Origin: Phycomyces blakesleeanus NRRL 1555(-)
Lineage: Eukaryota > Mucoromycota > Mucoromycetes > Mucorales > Phycomycetaceae
DNA: 64,000 bases
Reading direction: 5' to 3'
Assembly (NCBI RefSeq): GCF_001638985.1
Contig: NW_017265165.1
Span: 224,912-288,911 of the forward strand
Part shown: positions 35,198 through 49,204 of the stretch, piece by piece
Layout: the number at the start of each line of letters is the position of its first letter
Position numbering within the stretch: the first letter of the stretch is position 1
Translations under genes and position numbers: made by a program
The notes under the pieces: generated by a model
What the model was told of the DNA's origin: nothing
Databases searched by the model: none
The model's input: only the letters and a program-made list of their open reading frames with translations

Positions 35198-37144
35198 ATG
35201 ATAGGATAAACAAACAAACGAACAAACAAAATATATATGATTTTACCATCAATAGCTTGACACGACCAATGATGGGGCCATCAGCCTTTTGGTTGGCAGT
35301 GTTGGCACCAGCAGCATGATCGTCGCTGAATGCCTTGATAACAGTGCGGCGAATGTATCCGGTTGACTTTTTGGTTCCCTTTTTGATATCATCAGCAGAG
35401 ATGCCATTGATTTCTCTAATTCGCAACAACTAAATGATAGATAATGAGTATTATTAAATACATGCATTCAATTCAATTCATTTCTCTTTCTTTCTTTATC
35501 TTCCCCTCCCTTTTAATTTATTATATTGTATTATATTTTAATTTAATTTAATTTAATATTGTATTGTATTGTATGTATATTTACCTCCAACTTGAGTGCC
35601 AGCACGGCGGTGTACCAGGTAAACATGATAATGAAATCATAGGCCAAAAGGATTGCACTCAGCAAACAGAACTCTTCAAGACCAGAAATTCCAGACTTGG
35701 CACCCAGGACAAGGACGATGATTTCCATAAAGCAATCGCGAGCAATTGGCAGAGCAACGGTGTCTACTGCGCGCATGATTGTGGTCCGGATCTCTTGCTT
35801 GGTCAAGGGTGTTTCTTTGCTGAACTGGAAGACGCGCTTGGTAAGCTTAAAGGGTCGCTCGAAACCGATCGTTACAGCCAAAAACGGAATGGCCTCACTA
35901 TGACAACTATTAGCATTTAAATTCTGTGCCAAAGATTTATATGTCTAATACATATTGGTTCTATAACTCACGCTAACACAACAGGGTATACATCGACTCC
36001 AAGAGCGCGCACAGTCAGAAGCGCCAACATGAAAGAGAAGAATCCATTGAATACGACAGCAGTAGCTACAAGATAATGAAAGATAGGAATTATATCAGTA
36101 ACAGTAAAAAAAAAAACAAACAAATAAATAAATAGATAGATATTTACCCAGAGTGTAACGGGATCCCATTGCACGCATGTTGACATAGAGAGAGATAAAG
36201 GTTGCAATCATCATGATGTATCCGACCAGAATGACAATGATATCAATGTTGTCTGCAAGATCGATGAGTTCCTTGACGCGGAAGATGACATTGCGTGTGA
36301 CGATAAAGAGCCAGGCAAAGACGTTTTCTTGCTGGCCGATGTTTGAGAGTGAGACGAGGTCGGCAGGAGGTAAGGTTGCGACCTTGTGTTTCCACATGTC
36401 GGCCAGATGTTCGCGATAGTCGCCCGTAGTGTTGAAGGCGTACGAGAGTGTGACTGAGCTGGCGTAGGTTGCATTGAGCTGGAGATCGCCAAAGACGTTC
36501 TTTGCGGTGTCGAGGTTGGCTTCGATGGTGGAGCGGATGTTCTTGTCGGCCAGGAGAGTGGCTTCGTCCTGCCAGATATCAGCAGGAGAATGGGCAAAAC
36601 AAGGACTGGTTTTAGAATTGAGGTTTGAGTTTGAGTTTGAGTCTGAGGAATGAGAAGAATAAGAAGATGGAAGGGTGGTCTTGTAACACAGGTCTTTATT
36701 GAACGCAAATCGATTGACGGCTGTGCTATCGGGCACGTAAATTTCATTCTCGGCCATTTGTTGGAACCGGAGCACAGAGGCAAGGGTTTGACGAGATAGG
36801 ACACCGTGCTTAGGATCAGAGACGACGATTTGGTGCAGGTGGACCTTGACGGCATTGTTTGCGATGGTGGAATCGGCTGTGCGATCGACAACTGAGAAGG
36901 AGTGGTCCTTGGTTGGAGCATACACTGAGGTAGGGTATAGGCGTGTGACGGTTCCAGAGAAGATGTCAGAGGTGCGGGCAAGGTTGAAAAGGTAAAAGTA
37001 GCTGAATGAAGAGAGGATGAGGACAACGACGATCATCTCAATAGGATTCCGAGTCGAGAGCTTTGCGGCTCTCTTGATGCCTGTGCCGACAATGTAAGAG
37101 AAGGACTTGAAGGCCGATGAGCCAGAGTGATTAGGAAGAGACAT
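33167..37144 (-). CDS. HMG-CoA reductase with sterol-sensing membrane domain
   Basis: Five exons: 37144-36148, 36065-35972, 35897-35585, 35429-35247, 35110-33167; 1176 aa, introns GT-AG and in phase. NADPH-dependent reduction of HMG-CoA to mevalonate, the committed step of sterol and isoprenoid synthesis, in the ER membrane. The N-terminal half is polytopic: one segment near residue 40, a luminal loop, then a sterol-sensing-like set ([20 protein letters not shown] through exon 3, [17 protein letters not shown]) and a last one near 625-640. A linker at ~685-725 is His-rich. The catalytic half has [16 protein letters not shown], Glu841 in ATTEGC, the DKK of [11 protein letters not shown], Asp1048 in GQDPAQN and the catalytic His1146 in [13 protein letters not shown]. 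Full length for the fungal family. Upstream intergenic DNA holds poly-purine runs; no clear regulatory site was identified. Confidence 0.96.
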
Positions 37145-39076
37145 CTCTTAAGATGATCAAGAATGAAGAAGTGAATATACGATTGTGACAAATAAAGTAT
37201 ATAAAAGAGAAAGAGAGAAAAAAAAAAGGGGGGGAGAAAGAAAGAGAGATAATATGGAGCCAAAAAGGCAACAACAAACAAAGAAAAGAAGAGAAAGTTA
37301 GAAGAAGTAGCTTTCCCTTGTGTTGTGTTGAAACAAGCAGGAGAAGGGAACAAATGCACAAGTGTAAAGAAAGAGAGAAGGGAATAAAAAAAGTCAAGCA
37401 AACAAAAAGAAATATATAGAATATTAATTTTTATTTTTTTTTATTTCTTATGTAAACCGGCTATTCTTTGTTTCGTAAACTTTTTTTTTATATATATTTT
37501 ATATTTTTATATATAAAAAAAAAAGAATTTTTATTATTTTATTATTTTTGCAGGACACAGAAGGGCAAAAAAAAAACTAGTAAAAAGGCAAATAGTCAGA
37601 TAGTCAGATAGTCAGATATTTTAGATTACAAAAAAAAAGTAGTAATCTTATACAAATAGACAGACAAATTGATCAAGCATATAGACAGACAGACGACCCC
37701 AAAGAGAGCAGGATATTTTATAATACAATATATAATATAGTATATATATATCCTTATGTATATATAATACACTATAGAAGAACCAAAGAGAGAAAGAGAG
37801 GGGGGGGGGGTTATTTTATTATTATTTATTTATTTATTTATTTTGTTCTGACTATAGTTCTGTTGTTTTCTTTATCTGTTGCCAAGTTGATATGCCGTGT
37901 ATTTGTAGTATGTGATGTATTATGTAGTAAGTTTATGTATAGTATGAAGGGTTGAAGTAAGGGCAGAGTTGGAGAAGAAGAAGGGGGAAGTACTTTATAT
38001 TATTTATATTACATAGTCAATGGATAACAAAGAACTATAATTCTATTTCAAAGAAAGGGATTTAAAGTGGCTATTAAATTAACCTCCTTGAGAACCAAGA
38101 TATAAAAATATAAATTATTTTATTTTTTAAAAAAAAAAGGATATATTTTTGTGTTTCAAAAATATTTTGAGAATAATAATAAGTTGGATATTTAAACAAC
38201 TTTCTTTTATATATTTATACATTCATTATTCATTATTCATTATTCATTATTACTTTCTTGCTAGATATATATATATATATACTTTTATTGGTTGTCAAGG
38301 ACATCAATAGATACAAATGATGTGTCTCCTATTAATGATAGATCAGACAGTCAATAGAGATAATTAATAACCATGGAAACAAATAGACTCACTCAGTATA
38401 AATTATTGTATACAAATAAATGCTATTTTTACATGGTGTACTTTTGCTGTCAACTATCTTTCTTGTCTCCCCACAGCAGCTCATTCAACGTAAGACATGA
38501 TTGCACACACAAAAAAAGATATTCAGATCTTTTCTTTTTTTTAAAAAAATAAAATAAAAAATAAAATTGGATTTCAAAGAGGAAAAACCCCTTTTATATA
38601 TGGTGTGTCTCCGCCTATTCTAATTCTTAATCTATTAAAGATCATAATTATAAGCTTTTTTTTTCAATTCTTAATAGCCTTCCACGTGCCTCAAGAAGTC
38701 TCTTTAGATTCAATAAAGATAAACGTAAAGTACCTCTTATCCCTCTTTTTTGTTTTTTGTTTTTTGTTTTTTTTTACTGTCTAAAGCCGTTAAAACTATA
38801 CACAATATACAATCTCTTGTTAAACCATTCAATCTACATCTACACTCCTTTGGCTGTCCAATTGAACCTTTTTTTTAAAAAATAAAAAAAAATAAAAAAA
38901 TTTCTAATCATCTTTGTTACCTAGAAAACTACATAGAAGAGAGAATAAGAATCAAGTTCCAAAAAAAGAAAAGATTCAGATAATTGAAGATTTCAGCTGA
39001 TTGTAAGTTCTGTGTATTAGTTTAGCATGTGTAAGTACAAATTTGAAAACATCAGTAAATATTACAGCAACATCCT

Positions 39077-39107
<31 letters not shown>

Positions 39108-40210
39108 GTCTTTATATCTATTTCTCTCTGATTTTTTTAATTCTTTGGATTTGTTTGTATATAATCTCTGTTGATACAAATATTGTCTGTGAGTTATCTG
39201 ATCAAGAAAAGGTACATTGACCAAAAAAAAAATTGGTGTCAATTGGATATTTAGACTTTACTCAATCACATTATTGCAAACACAACGAACTACAGATCCA
39301 ATTGCACAATTCCAACACATAATTTTATGTTTTGTAAACAGCACATGATAATAGTAATAAAGCAACCGCACAGAAAAGAAAAGCAAAGAAATGCAAATAT
39401 ATATTATATATATGAATGGGTGAATGGCGGTTTTTGAAAACAAGACAGGTCTGAACCGATTGCTGATATCATCCTTCCCTTGTACGCCACACTTTTGTTG
39501 AGATTGTGGCAAAGAACCGAGGATTGCAGTCAACTGTAAGCCCTTTTAAAAGTTCTGTGGCGTAGTCTGAAAAAAAAAAAGAAAAAAAAAGTAAAAAGGT
39601 ACTATGGAAAAAAAGAAAAAAAAAACTACAAAATGTATTATTATTTATTATCAAACTTTAAACTTCAAAAGATTGTATGTTGCTACGTAACAGATATAAT
39701 AATATCTATAGATCAAGTTCCATGGAAACAAAGCATAAATATATGTATATATGTATTTCTTTTTAACTGTGAATTTGAACCTTTGAGATGACCCATTATT
39801 TCTTTTTTGTACCAAAGACCTTTTGTGACATTGATCACAAGTTGGATGATTGGTCCCTTTGACCTCCGCTGCAACCCACACAGATTTGCTTGGCATAGAA
39901 TGATGATGTTATATATATAAAAAGATATATTTATATATCTTGCTAATGCTCGTGTGTCAAAGTATTATCCGTTCTTACCTTTCCAAATCACTTTGGTTAG
40001 TTACACCTTCCTGTGGCTCAGCACAACATTATTCCCCCCTCCCTCTCTCTCTCACTCTCTCTCTCTCTTTCTTTCTTTCTTTTGGTCCTTTACCTTGGAC
40101 CTGACTTTAATTTTTTTTCGGAAGAAGAAAAATTTAAAATAAAAAAAAGTATCTTCTTGACTTAGTCTTAGCTTCTTCCCCTTTTCTTCTTTTGTGGATT
40201 CCTCATCGCA
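37145..40210. other. Intergenic; one possible small spliced gene only
   Basis: 3 kb of AT-rich DNA between divergent genes (HMG-CoA reductase and the kinase). Microsatellites include (agatagtc)n near 37595-37615, (ttatta/ttattcat)n near 38220-38250 and (ttct)n at 39077-39107. Apart from the weak candidate at 39450-39896 described separately, nothing coding was supported. Confidence 0.5.
39450..39896 (-). other. Possible small spliced gene (weak)
   Basis: A minus-strand ATG at 39896 opens a frame with MPSKSVWVAAEVKGTNHPTC and a CxxC pair (CDQC), and at 39570 a strong acceptor (long T tract then cag) precedes a second coding-looking piece. The donor is unclear and the two pieces do not join in an obvious single frame, so this could be a short gene, a noncoding transcript or chance. 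Confidence 0.2.
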
Positions 40211-42100
40211 ATGTCCGGACAACGCGCACCTGTAACAGTACCTTGTAAATACAAGACCGGAAAGGTTCTTGGAAATGGTACCTATGCAACCGTCAAAGGT
40301 AAATTAATAAATATATATATGTATATATTGTATTTATCAACCATCAATATATTAATTTTATTTTTCATATATATATATATATATAATCTAGAGGCTATGC
40401 ATGTAAGACATAGACGCCTATATCCCTTGGGCTCCATATATTTTGCTGGTATCATATTTAACCAGCCACACAACTTTGTAGATTGACACCAATAAGTTTT
40501 ATGCTGTCAAAATCATCAACAAGAAGCTTATGGAAGGACGTGAGCATATGATACGTAATGAAATCAATATCTTGCGCAGAATATCCGAAAACCACAATAA
40601 CATCCTCAGCTTGGTTGATTATTTCGAAACCCTCAACAACCGTAAGTTCTACACCCTATCTTTTAAATATACTTTACTTTTTTTCTTTTTTTTTTCTCGG
40701 TCATGATTTTTTTTTAAAAATAAATAAATAAATAATCCTGGTTTTGGTTTTGTCTTGGCAACAAAATGAATTTTTAGTTTACATAGTAACCGATCTTGCA
40801 TCGGGTGGAGAACTATTTGATCGGATCTGTCAAAAGGGTAGTTATTTTGAATGTGATGCGGCAAACATTGTCCAGACTGTGTGTGATGCTGCTGCCTACC
40901 TTCACGACAATGGAATCGTTCACCGTGGTAAGCTCTTAATAATTAATAGGTATATAGATATATAGATATATATATTTATATGTATGTATGTATGTATGTA
41001 TGTGTGTATGTGTGTATGTGTTTTGTCATTTATTCACCTGTATCATTTATTTAGATTTAAAGGTAATATATAATATTATATATCTATCTACATACATAAA
41101 TGACAACTACCATACTCGTGATTGAGTTCAAACAGAACCAAAAGTCTAAAGAACCTTTTTGGTAACAATCTAGCCCGAGAACCTCTTGTTCAGAACCACC
41201 GATGAAGACGCTGATTTGCTCATTGCTGATTTTGGTCTTTCCCGAATCATGGACACCGAAAAATTCCATATGCTGACCACAACTTGTGGAACACCCGGAT
41301 ATATGGCAAGTAGTACCTCTCACCAACCCACAGATACTTTATCTATATACATCACCTCATCTAATTGAATCAAATATTATAGGCACCCGAGATCTTCAAA
41401 AAGACTGGTCACGGGAAACCAGTGTAAGTCCCAACCCAAACCAATCAAGAACAATATTTGACAATAAACGAACGAACAAATGAAAGAAGCGAGTGAATAA
41501 TAGCAAAAAAAAGTAACTGACCGTGATTTCTATACCAGTGATATGTGGGCAATTGGTGTGATTACCTACTTTTTGCTCTGTGGATGCACACCTTTCGAAA
41601 GAGACAACAACATTGACGAGATGAATGCTATCATGCACGCAGACTACACATTTGATGAACAATGGTGGTCAGGTATCAGTGAAGAAGGTAAATATTATAC
41701 ATATCTATTTATCTATTGTGTTTGTGATTAAATGTTTTTTCTTTAAATATATATATATATATACGCATATATAGCAAAGGATTTTATTCGTCGATGCCTT
41801 ACCATTGACCCTGCCAAGCGTATGACTGCTCATGAAGCCCTTCAGCACCCCTGGTTGGCTTCGACACATATCAGCAAAACCGAAAAGGTCGCACAGGATC
41901 TTCTGCCCAGTGTCCGTGGCAACTTCAATGCACGTCGCACATTCAAAAAGGCCATTGACATCGTTCGTCTCTCTTACCACATTGGCCACAAGCACTCTGC
42001 ATCGACTGGAAGCGCCAGTAATTCGGATGATGAAGAAGGTAATGGTGGTGTCGTAAAGCCTGTCAATGAGAATCCAAACCAAGTGTTGAAGCAAGATTAA
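40211..42100 (+). CDS. CaMK-type Ser/Thr protein kinase with microexons
   Basis: Nine exons: 40211-40298, 40392-40402, 40482-40641, 40778-40927, 41055-41062, 41174-41305, 41383-41423, 41539-41687, 41775-42100; 354 aa. Kinase landmarks in order: LGNGTYATVK (glycine loop), AVKII with Lys43, HRDLKPEN (Asp137), ADFGLSR (158-160), GTPGYMAPE (184-186), VDMWAIGVITYFLLCG, and HPWLASTHIS at the end of the domain. The nearest family is Ca2+/calmodulin-dependent kinase I: the segment after the domain (VAQDLLPSVRGNFNARRTFKKAIDIVRL) resembles the autoinhibitory/CaM-binding region. Exon 2 is 11 nt and exon 5 is 8 nt; both are required to restore EAMH and the DLK of HRDLK. The intron after ...GYM starts GCAAGT, a GC-AG intron; all others are GT-AG. 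Catalytic residues are complete. Confidence 0.93.
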
Positions 42101-42146
42101 AAAAAAATAGTAATAGTAATAATAGTAATAGTAATAGTAATAACTA

Positions 42147-42178
<32 letters not shown>

Positions 42179-43121
42179 TTGCATGAAAAAAAAATTGATA
42201 ACGATAATGATATCAATAGTAATAGTAATAATCAAGAAAAAGACAATTGGAAATTAAAAATTGAAAATTGAGAATTGAAATCCCCTTGTAATCTCTTCTA
42301 ATTGTTAACATCATTTTTGTAATTTAATATGAATCTGAGTATGTATATCTATATATAAAAAAACCTCCTTTTGTAATCTCATATATTGTATCATGGATTT
42401 GCTTTTATCAATAAGTACTGTGATATGGATCCACTATATGAGCTGCCACATTCTGTTGTACAATCTTGTCTTGTCTCATGCAAAAAATAAAAATAAAATA
42501 TTGACGTGGGACATGACATTACCAGCTCTTGGCTCATAGGTATATAGTTGTGCACCCTACTATTCCTTGTAGAGAAATCCTACTGTAGGTACTCTGTAGG
42601 TCTAGTAAGCTATTCCACTATATGTATAGGACATGTATCTATATATATATTTTTTGGAGTAGTAATCCTTATTAAGATCATAAAGATAGTCGAATAAATC
42701 TGACCATGTTGGCTCTTGTTGTACTACTATTCTTTCTTTTCTTTTTTTTTCTTTTTTTTTACTTGTACAAATCATCCAATAATTTTAACAGTAGGCTTAA
42801 TATGGAAGTGAAAAGGGATGGGATATTATGGAATTTGGATTAGATTGGACTGGATGGGGGAAGATACAGGGCTCCAAGAGACAATTACATTATTATTTTT
42901 AGCTGGTTCTTGCAAGGTAACCTTTGTCAAACACGGCCAAAAAAAAATTGTAACACATTTGCAATTCTGTTTTATTTTAAAAAATATTCATAATTATATA
43001 ATCATAGCCTATAAATCGCCCGTACTTGCCCATCATTTTTTTTCTCTCTTGTTTTAATTGTCCTTCATCTATTCCATTCTATCCATTTGGTTTTGTATTG
43101 GCTTTTCTGTTAACTTAAACC
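42101..43121. other. Intergenic, no gene seen
   Basis: Between the kinase stop and the Ach1 start. Contains (aatagt)n/(aat)n just after the kinase stop (42108-42178), poly-A and poly-T runs. A pyrimidine-rich leader precedes the ATG at 43122. Confidence 0.6.
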
Positions 43122-45374
<2,253 letters not shown>

Positions 45375-47824
45375 CCTTGTACTTTACCATTCTGACCTTT
45401 GTCCTTATCTGTTTTTTTTTCTCTTTAAAAAAAAGAAATTCTTATGCCCAGTTTCATTGGAATAGACCATGCTAGATAACTATTAATAAAATAAAATAAA
45501 AAGGAAATGGATTTATTTATTTTTGGACGATTTTCTCAGAGCCTGTGTAGGTTGATCAGTAGTGTGGTTACTTGACGGAGCTTTATCCGAATGTTCTCCA
45601 GATTCAAATTTCTTTGTACTGATACTTCTTTTTTGGTCATTACTACAAAGTTAATATCTCGGCTTAACAACGAATATTTGTCTTACGCCCTTGATTGTCA
45701 TTACCATTCTTCTGTTTATTGAACTGCGCTCACGCTAATGCTACTAATAAGAATTATACCAATTCTATTGCTATTATAGTAACAAACAAAAAAAATCACC
45801 CTTGGATTTTCCAATATTCAAACCCGACATTTGGCATTGGATGGGAGATAGCATCAAATAAACTTTTCTATTGCCTTTTTTTCATTTTATTCTACTTTTG
45901 GTATTTGTGGTGATTATGGATGTCGTGAACCAACTTTCTTCCTTGTTGAAATTGGCATTTGACCATGTAAAGTCAAATTCCAGAAGAAGAAGAAGAAGAA
46001 AAAGATCCGAGCTTATTACAGGTTTATTCTGGGATATTCAGGGACAAATGTGTGCCTTTGATTTGACGTTTAGAAGCATCTATTTGTTTGTCTGATTTAT
46101 CAGGGGGGGGGGGATATAACCAAATCGGTTGGACAATGAATAAAAGCATAAAAAAAAGTGTAAAATTAATAAACTTAATATGCGAATTTTGTATACAGCT
46201 GATCCTTATGCCTATTACTGTTCATTTTCGTCAGTTTTTCTTGTTTCCCATTTGCCAGAACGTTTGTCCATATTTAGGCTACTTATTGGCACAAGCAGTT
46301 GTTCTACCTCATCAAGTATTGTAACAAATGTCTTTTGAAATTCAATTTGTTTTTTTTTCTGCCTCCTTTGTCTGAACAACGTTCTCCTGCCGAAGCTCCT
46401 CGACTTTCTTCTTTCTTTCTTTTTTTTTTGGTTCCGGATAATACTTGGAGGTATACACCTGTATTTATTAATTTATTTGTTTTGATTGGTTGATTGGTTG
46501 GTTTGCGGTTCCCTTTTTTTTGGACAAGTATTGTGCTACTACTTTTACTTGTGCTTCTATTACCTGTAGGAGCTACTTCTTTGAGGCTAGGCTTAAAGTG
46601 TTGAGTGGTTTTGTCTATTTTTTTCTTTCTTTCTTTCTTTCTCTCTCCGCAGAGATGTTTACAGGCTTAACGAAACCCAGGTTTTGTATTACAACCAGCA
46701 ATGTTGTATTTATCTCGGGAGGAACATGAATTGGGAGAAAAATGAATGCCATTTAGGGCAATGCATATGGCATCAAGCCAGATGCCTGTGGTTTTTGGGC
46801 ATCTCAGCTTACCCGTGATATGAAAACACAGGAGGAGCTAAACTCAAATATGCTTGGGCGTGGGCGTGGGCGTGGGCGTGGGTGTGGGCGTGAGCTTGTG
46901 CTTGTGCTTGTGCTTGGACTTGGGGTCGTGGTGGTGAGTTATTGGGAGGTGGTGTGGCTGGTACTCGGTATTAGCCTCAAAAAGTGTTTTGCGACGATCA
47001 TTTGAGCTTAGATGTCCTTGGACAGACAAAATATTATAGGGGTAGTCTGGGTGGACTGGTGCTGGATAGTTTATATTATCCTCAAGACAATATATTTGAT
47101 GCGTGTTTGGTGGGAAGGGGGAAGGGGGTCCCTAATACTCATATATTTAAAGTAGTTTTGTCTTTATGAAAAAGTCATATATATATAATTTTGTCACCAA
47201 CATCTATTACTCGAACAAAAGCTGTGTCTAATAACTTGACAATATCTTATCAATGACAAAAAAAAACATATATATATATTTTAGCTATACACCAAGAGAT
47301 TTGTTTCTTTCTCCCTTCTAAAGGGCCCGCAGTCTTACTGGAAGGTAATTCATAGCCCTTCTTAACTGATGTATTCTAATGGACACACAAGTATATTGGG
47401 TATCGTCCTGTCGAAACAAGCTTATCGGGACAATCAAATGAGTCTATTAACCCCAGAACATGTATGGTACTTGAGTGGGGCAGACTAACTGGTCACGGAT
47501 CTATTATGAGGAAGGATGCTCTAGTTATATAGCGTTTATGACTGGTTTAGTAATTAGCAAAGGCTATTATTCTAATTGGAGGCGTAGTAGCAAGGGATAA
47601 TAAACTACTATTAAGAGAATGCGTCAAATAATATTTATAACTAGACGTATTCGGATGAGAATAAACTGTCAAAAATTAGGAAAAAGGAAAGAGTTTTTAA
47701 GGAGGTAAAAAGGTTGCTTTGTGTAACTATACTACTCTTTTTCTGATAATTGCCTTTACTGTCAACTGCTCTTCTGCTCCTTCACACTCACTTTAATCTC
47801 CTCACTCCACCTTGTCCTTTTTCC
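45375..47824. other. 2.4 kb without a supported gene; one exon-like piece
   Basis: A stretch at 46656-46813 after a strong pyrimidine tract and cag reads DVYRLNETQVLYYNQQCCIY and onwards for about 52 codons with a composition that looks coding, but I could not find its partner exons. Short plus-strand frames around 45700-46730 show no motif. A (gtgggc)n run sits at 46858-46890. The region may hold a decayed or highly split gene. Confidence 0.4.
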
Positions 47825-48720
47825 GTAAGATGGCGGCCACTAACCACCATACCCACCGTCTCACTTCCGGTATCTTTCAAGTAAAGATGCTTATAAAGGA
47901 ATTCCCATCTTAGCACCAAAAGTGAGAATGGTTTTTCAATCTTTTACTGAGTCCTTGACTGTACTGTATTGCACAGTTTCTCTTCCGTGGTAAGTGGAAC
48001 AGTTTCTTGGCTTTCAGATCTACGTCCACAGGCACCAATGAACGGTGTCAAAAGCTGGGGTAACAGTAGATATGCCGAATCTAGAAATATAATAAATTTT
48101 ACAAAAATCATTTTGTAATGTGATTATCGATTTACCGGCAACTATGTATGTGTTTTCTAGGCGTGTCTCTGCTCGTTGGTGAATCGGATCCTAATAAAGG
48201 TCACCCGTCTTTAACACGCGAGCATAATGAAGACTGCCTAATACATCACAAAGGTTTGTTAAAGCTTACATAAAAACAATTCCCACTTAATGTAATTACC
48301 ATGTGTACCGGTTGCAATGTGAATAAATCTCTTTTTATAATCACAAACTGCCATCAAACTCATGATGGTGTTTTCTCTACGATCCGCGTAAATGTCACCA
48401 GAATTTTCAGTGGTTGGTTTCTCGATAGAAATAAGCTTTCCATCCATGGAACCAATTACTTGTTTCAATCTTTGCTTGCTACTTTTTGTTGGTTGCCCAA
48501 AGCATGTTGTGATCCCCCAGACTCGTTCAATTGTGTTTAGCCAAGTTATGACACTGCAAATATCAATAGTGTTCATAATAAGAATAAATCTGTCAGTGAA
48601 AGTGTTGTAACTTCCATAACCACACCCCAACTATACCCAAATTGAGTGATGTAAAATATCCAAAGAACAGCTGCTACCGGTTTCCACACAGGCCAAGCCA
48701 GTTCATTTTCATCACATCTT
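47825..48720 (-). pseudogene. Degenerate PIF/Harbinger-type transposase (DDE_Tnp_4)
   Basis: Minus-strand remains of a Harbinger-like transposase. Near 48700-48660 a frame reads WPVWKPVAAVLW; 48630-48259 gives TDRFILIMNTIDICSVITWL, VWGITTCFGQPTKSSKQRLK, the first catalytic region IGSMDGKLISIEKP (Asp at 48442-48444) and YADRRENTIMSLMAVCDYKKRF. In another frame at about 48081, DSAYLLLPQLLTPF carries the second Asp, and near 47935 KIEKPFSLLVLRWEFLY matches the region of the third acidic residue. A stop codon and several frame changes separate these parts, so it is dead. An associated N-terminal piece may lie upstream (48965-49204). Confidence 0.8.
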
Positions 48721-48964
48721 CTGTATGATTGACTACTCTTCCGATATGATCTATTTGAGGAGTGTCACTCAAACTTGAGTGCGTGATACGTCACCAAATT
48801 GTGTCCCATCCGAGTCAATTAATTCTTTTTCTTGTAGATGTTGCCTGAATATGATCAAAGCTATCATCGTATATGCAGAAGAAGACGTTGTAGTTAATCA
48901 ACTGTAAGATTTTCATCCTTCGGTTGACAAGTCTTCTTTGAAAAAGCATATACATGTTGTTTAA

Positions 48965-49204
48965 CTATTCTTTGGGTCTTTGTCTTTTCTTATTAAATCT
49001 TTCTAGTACTTGACCATCTGTATTATATGCGTCATGTTTTTCTTTGAAGGCATCGCGAATATCCTTAAGACTCTGTTTAAGGAGCTCTAAAAGAATATGC
49101 ATTTCGTTGTAGGTGATGAGTTGAATGATGTTGTTTTTATTCGTGATCGTAGATAGATAGAGAGATAAGGATGTACGCAGGTGGTATTTTACTAAAGTAC
49201 TCAA
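48965..49204 (-). pseudogene. Possible N-terminal remnant of the Harbinger element protein
   Basis: Minus-strand frame of 79 codons with EMHILLELLKQSLKDIRDAF and QVLERFNKKRQRPKE. It lies just upstream, in the same orientation, of the Harbinger transposase remains, and its helical, charged character suits a transposase N-terminus or accessory protein. Assignment rests mainly on position. Confidence 0.35.

Noticed and set aside
33482..35209. Long plus-strand frames opposite HMG-CoA reductase
   Set aside because: Antisense shadows of a GC-richer conserved coding exon; no independent motif.
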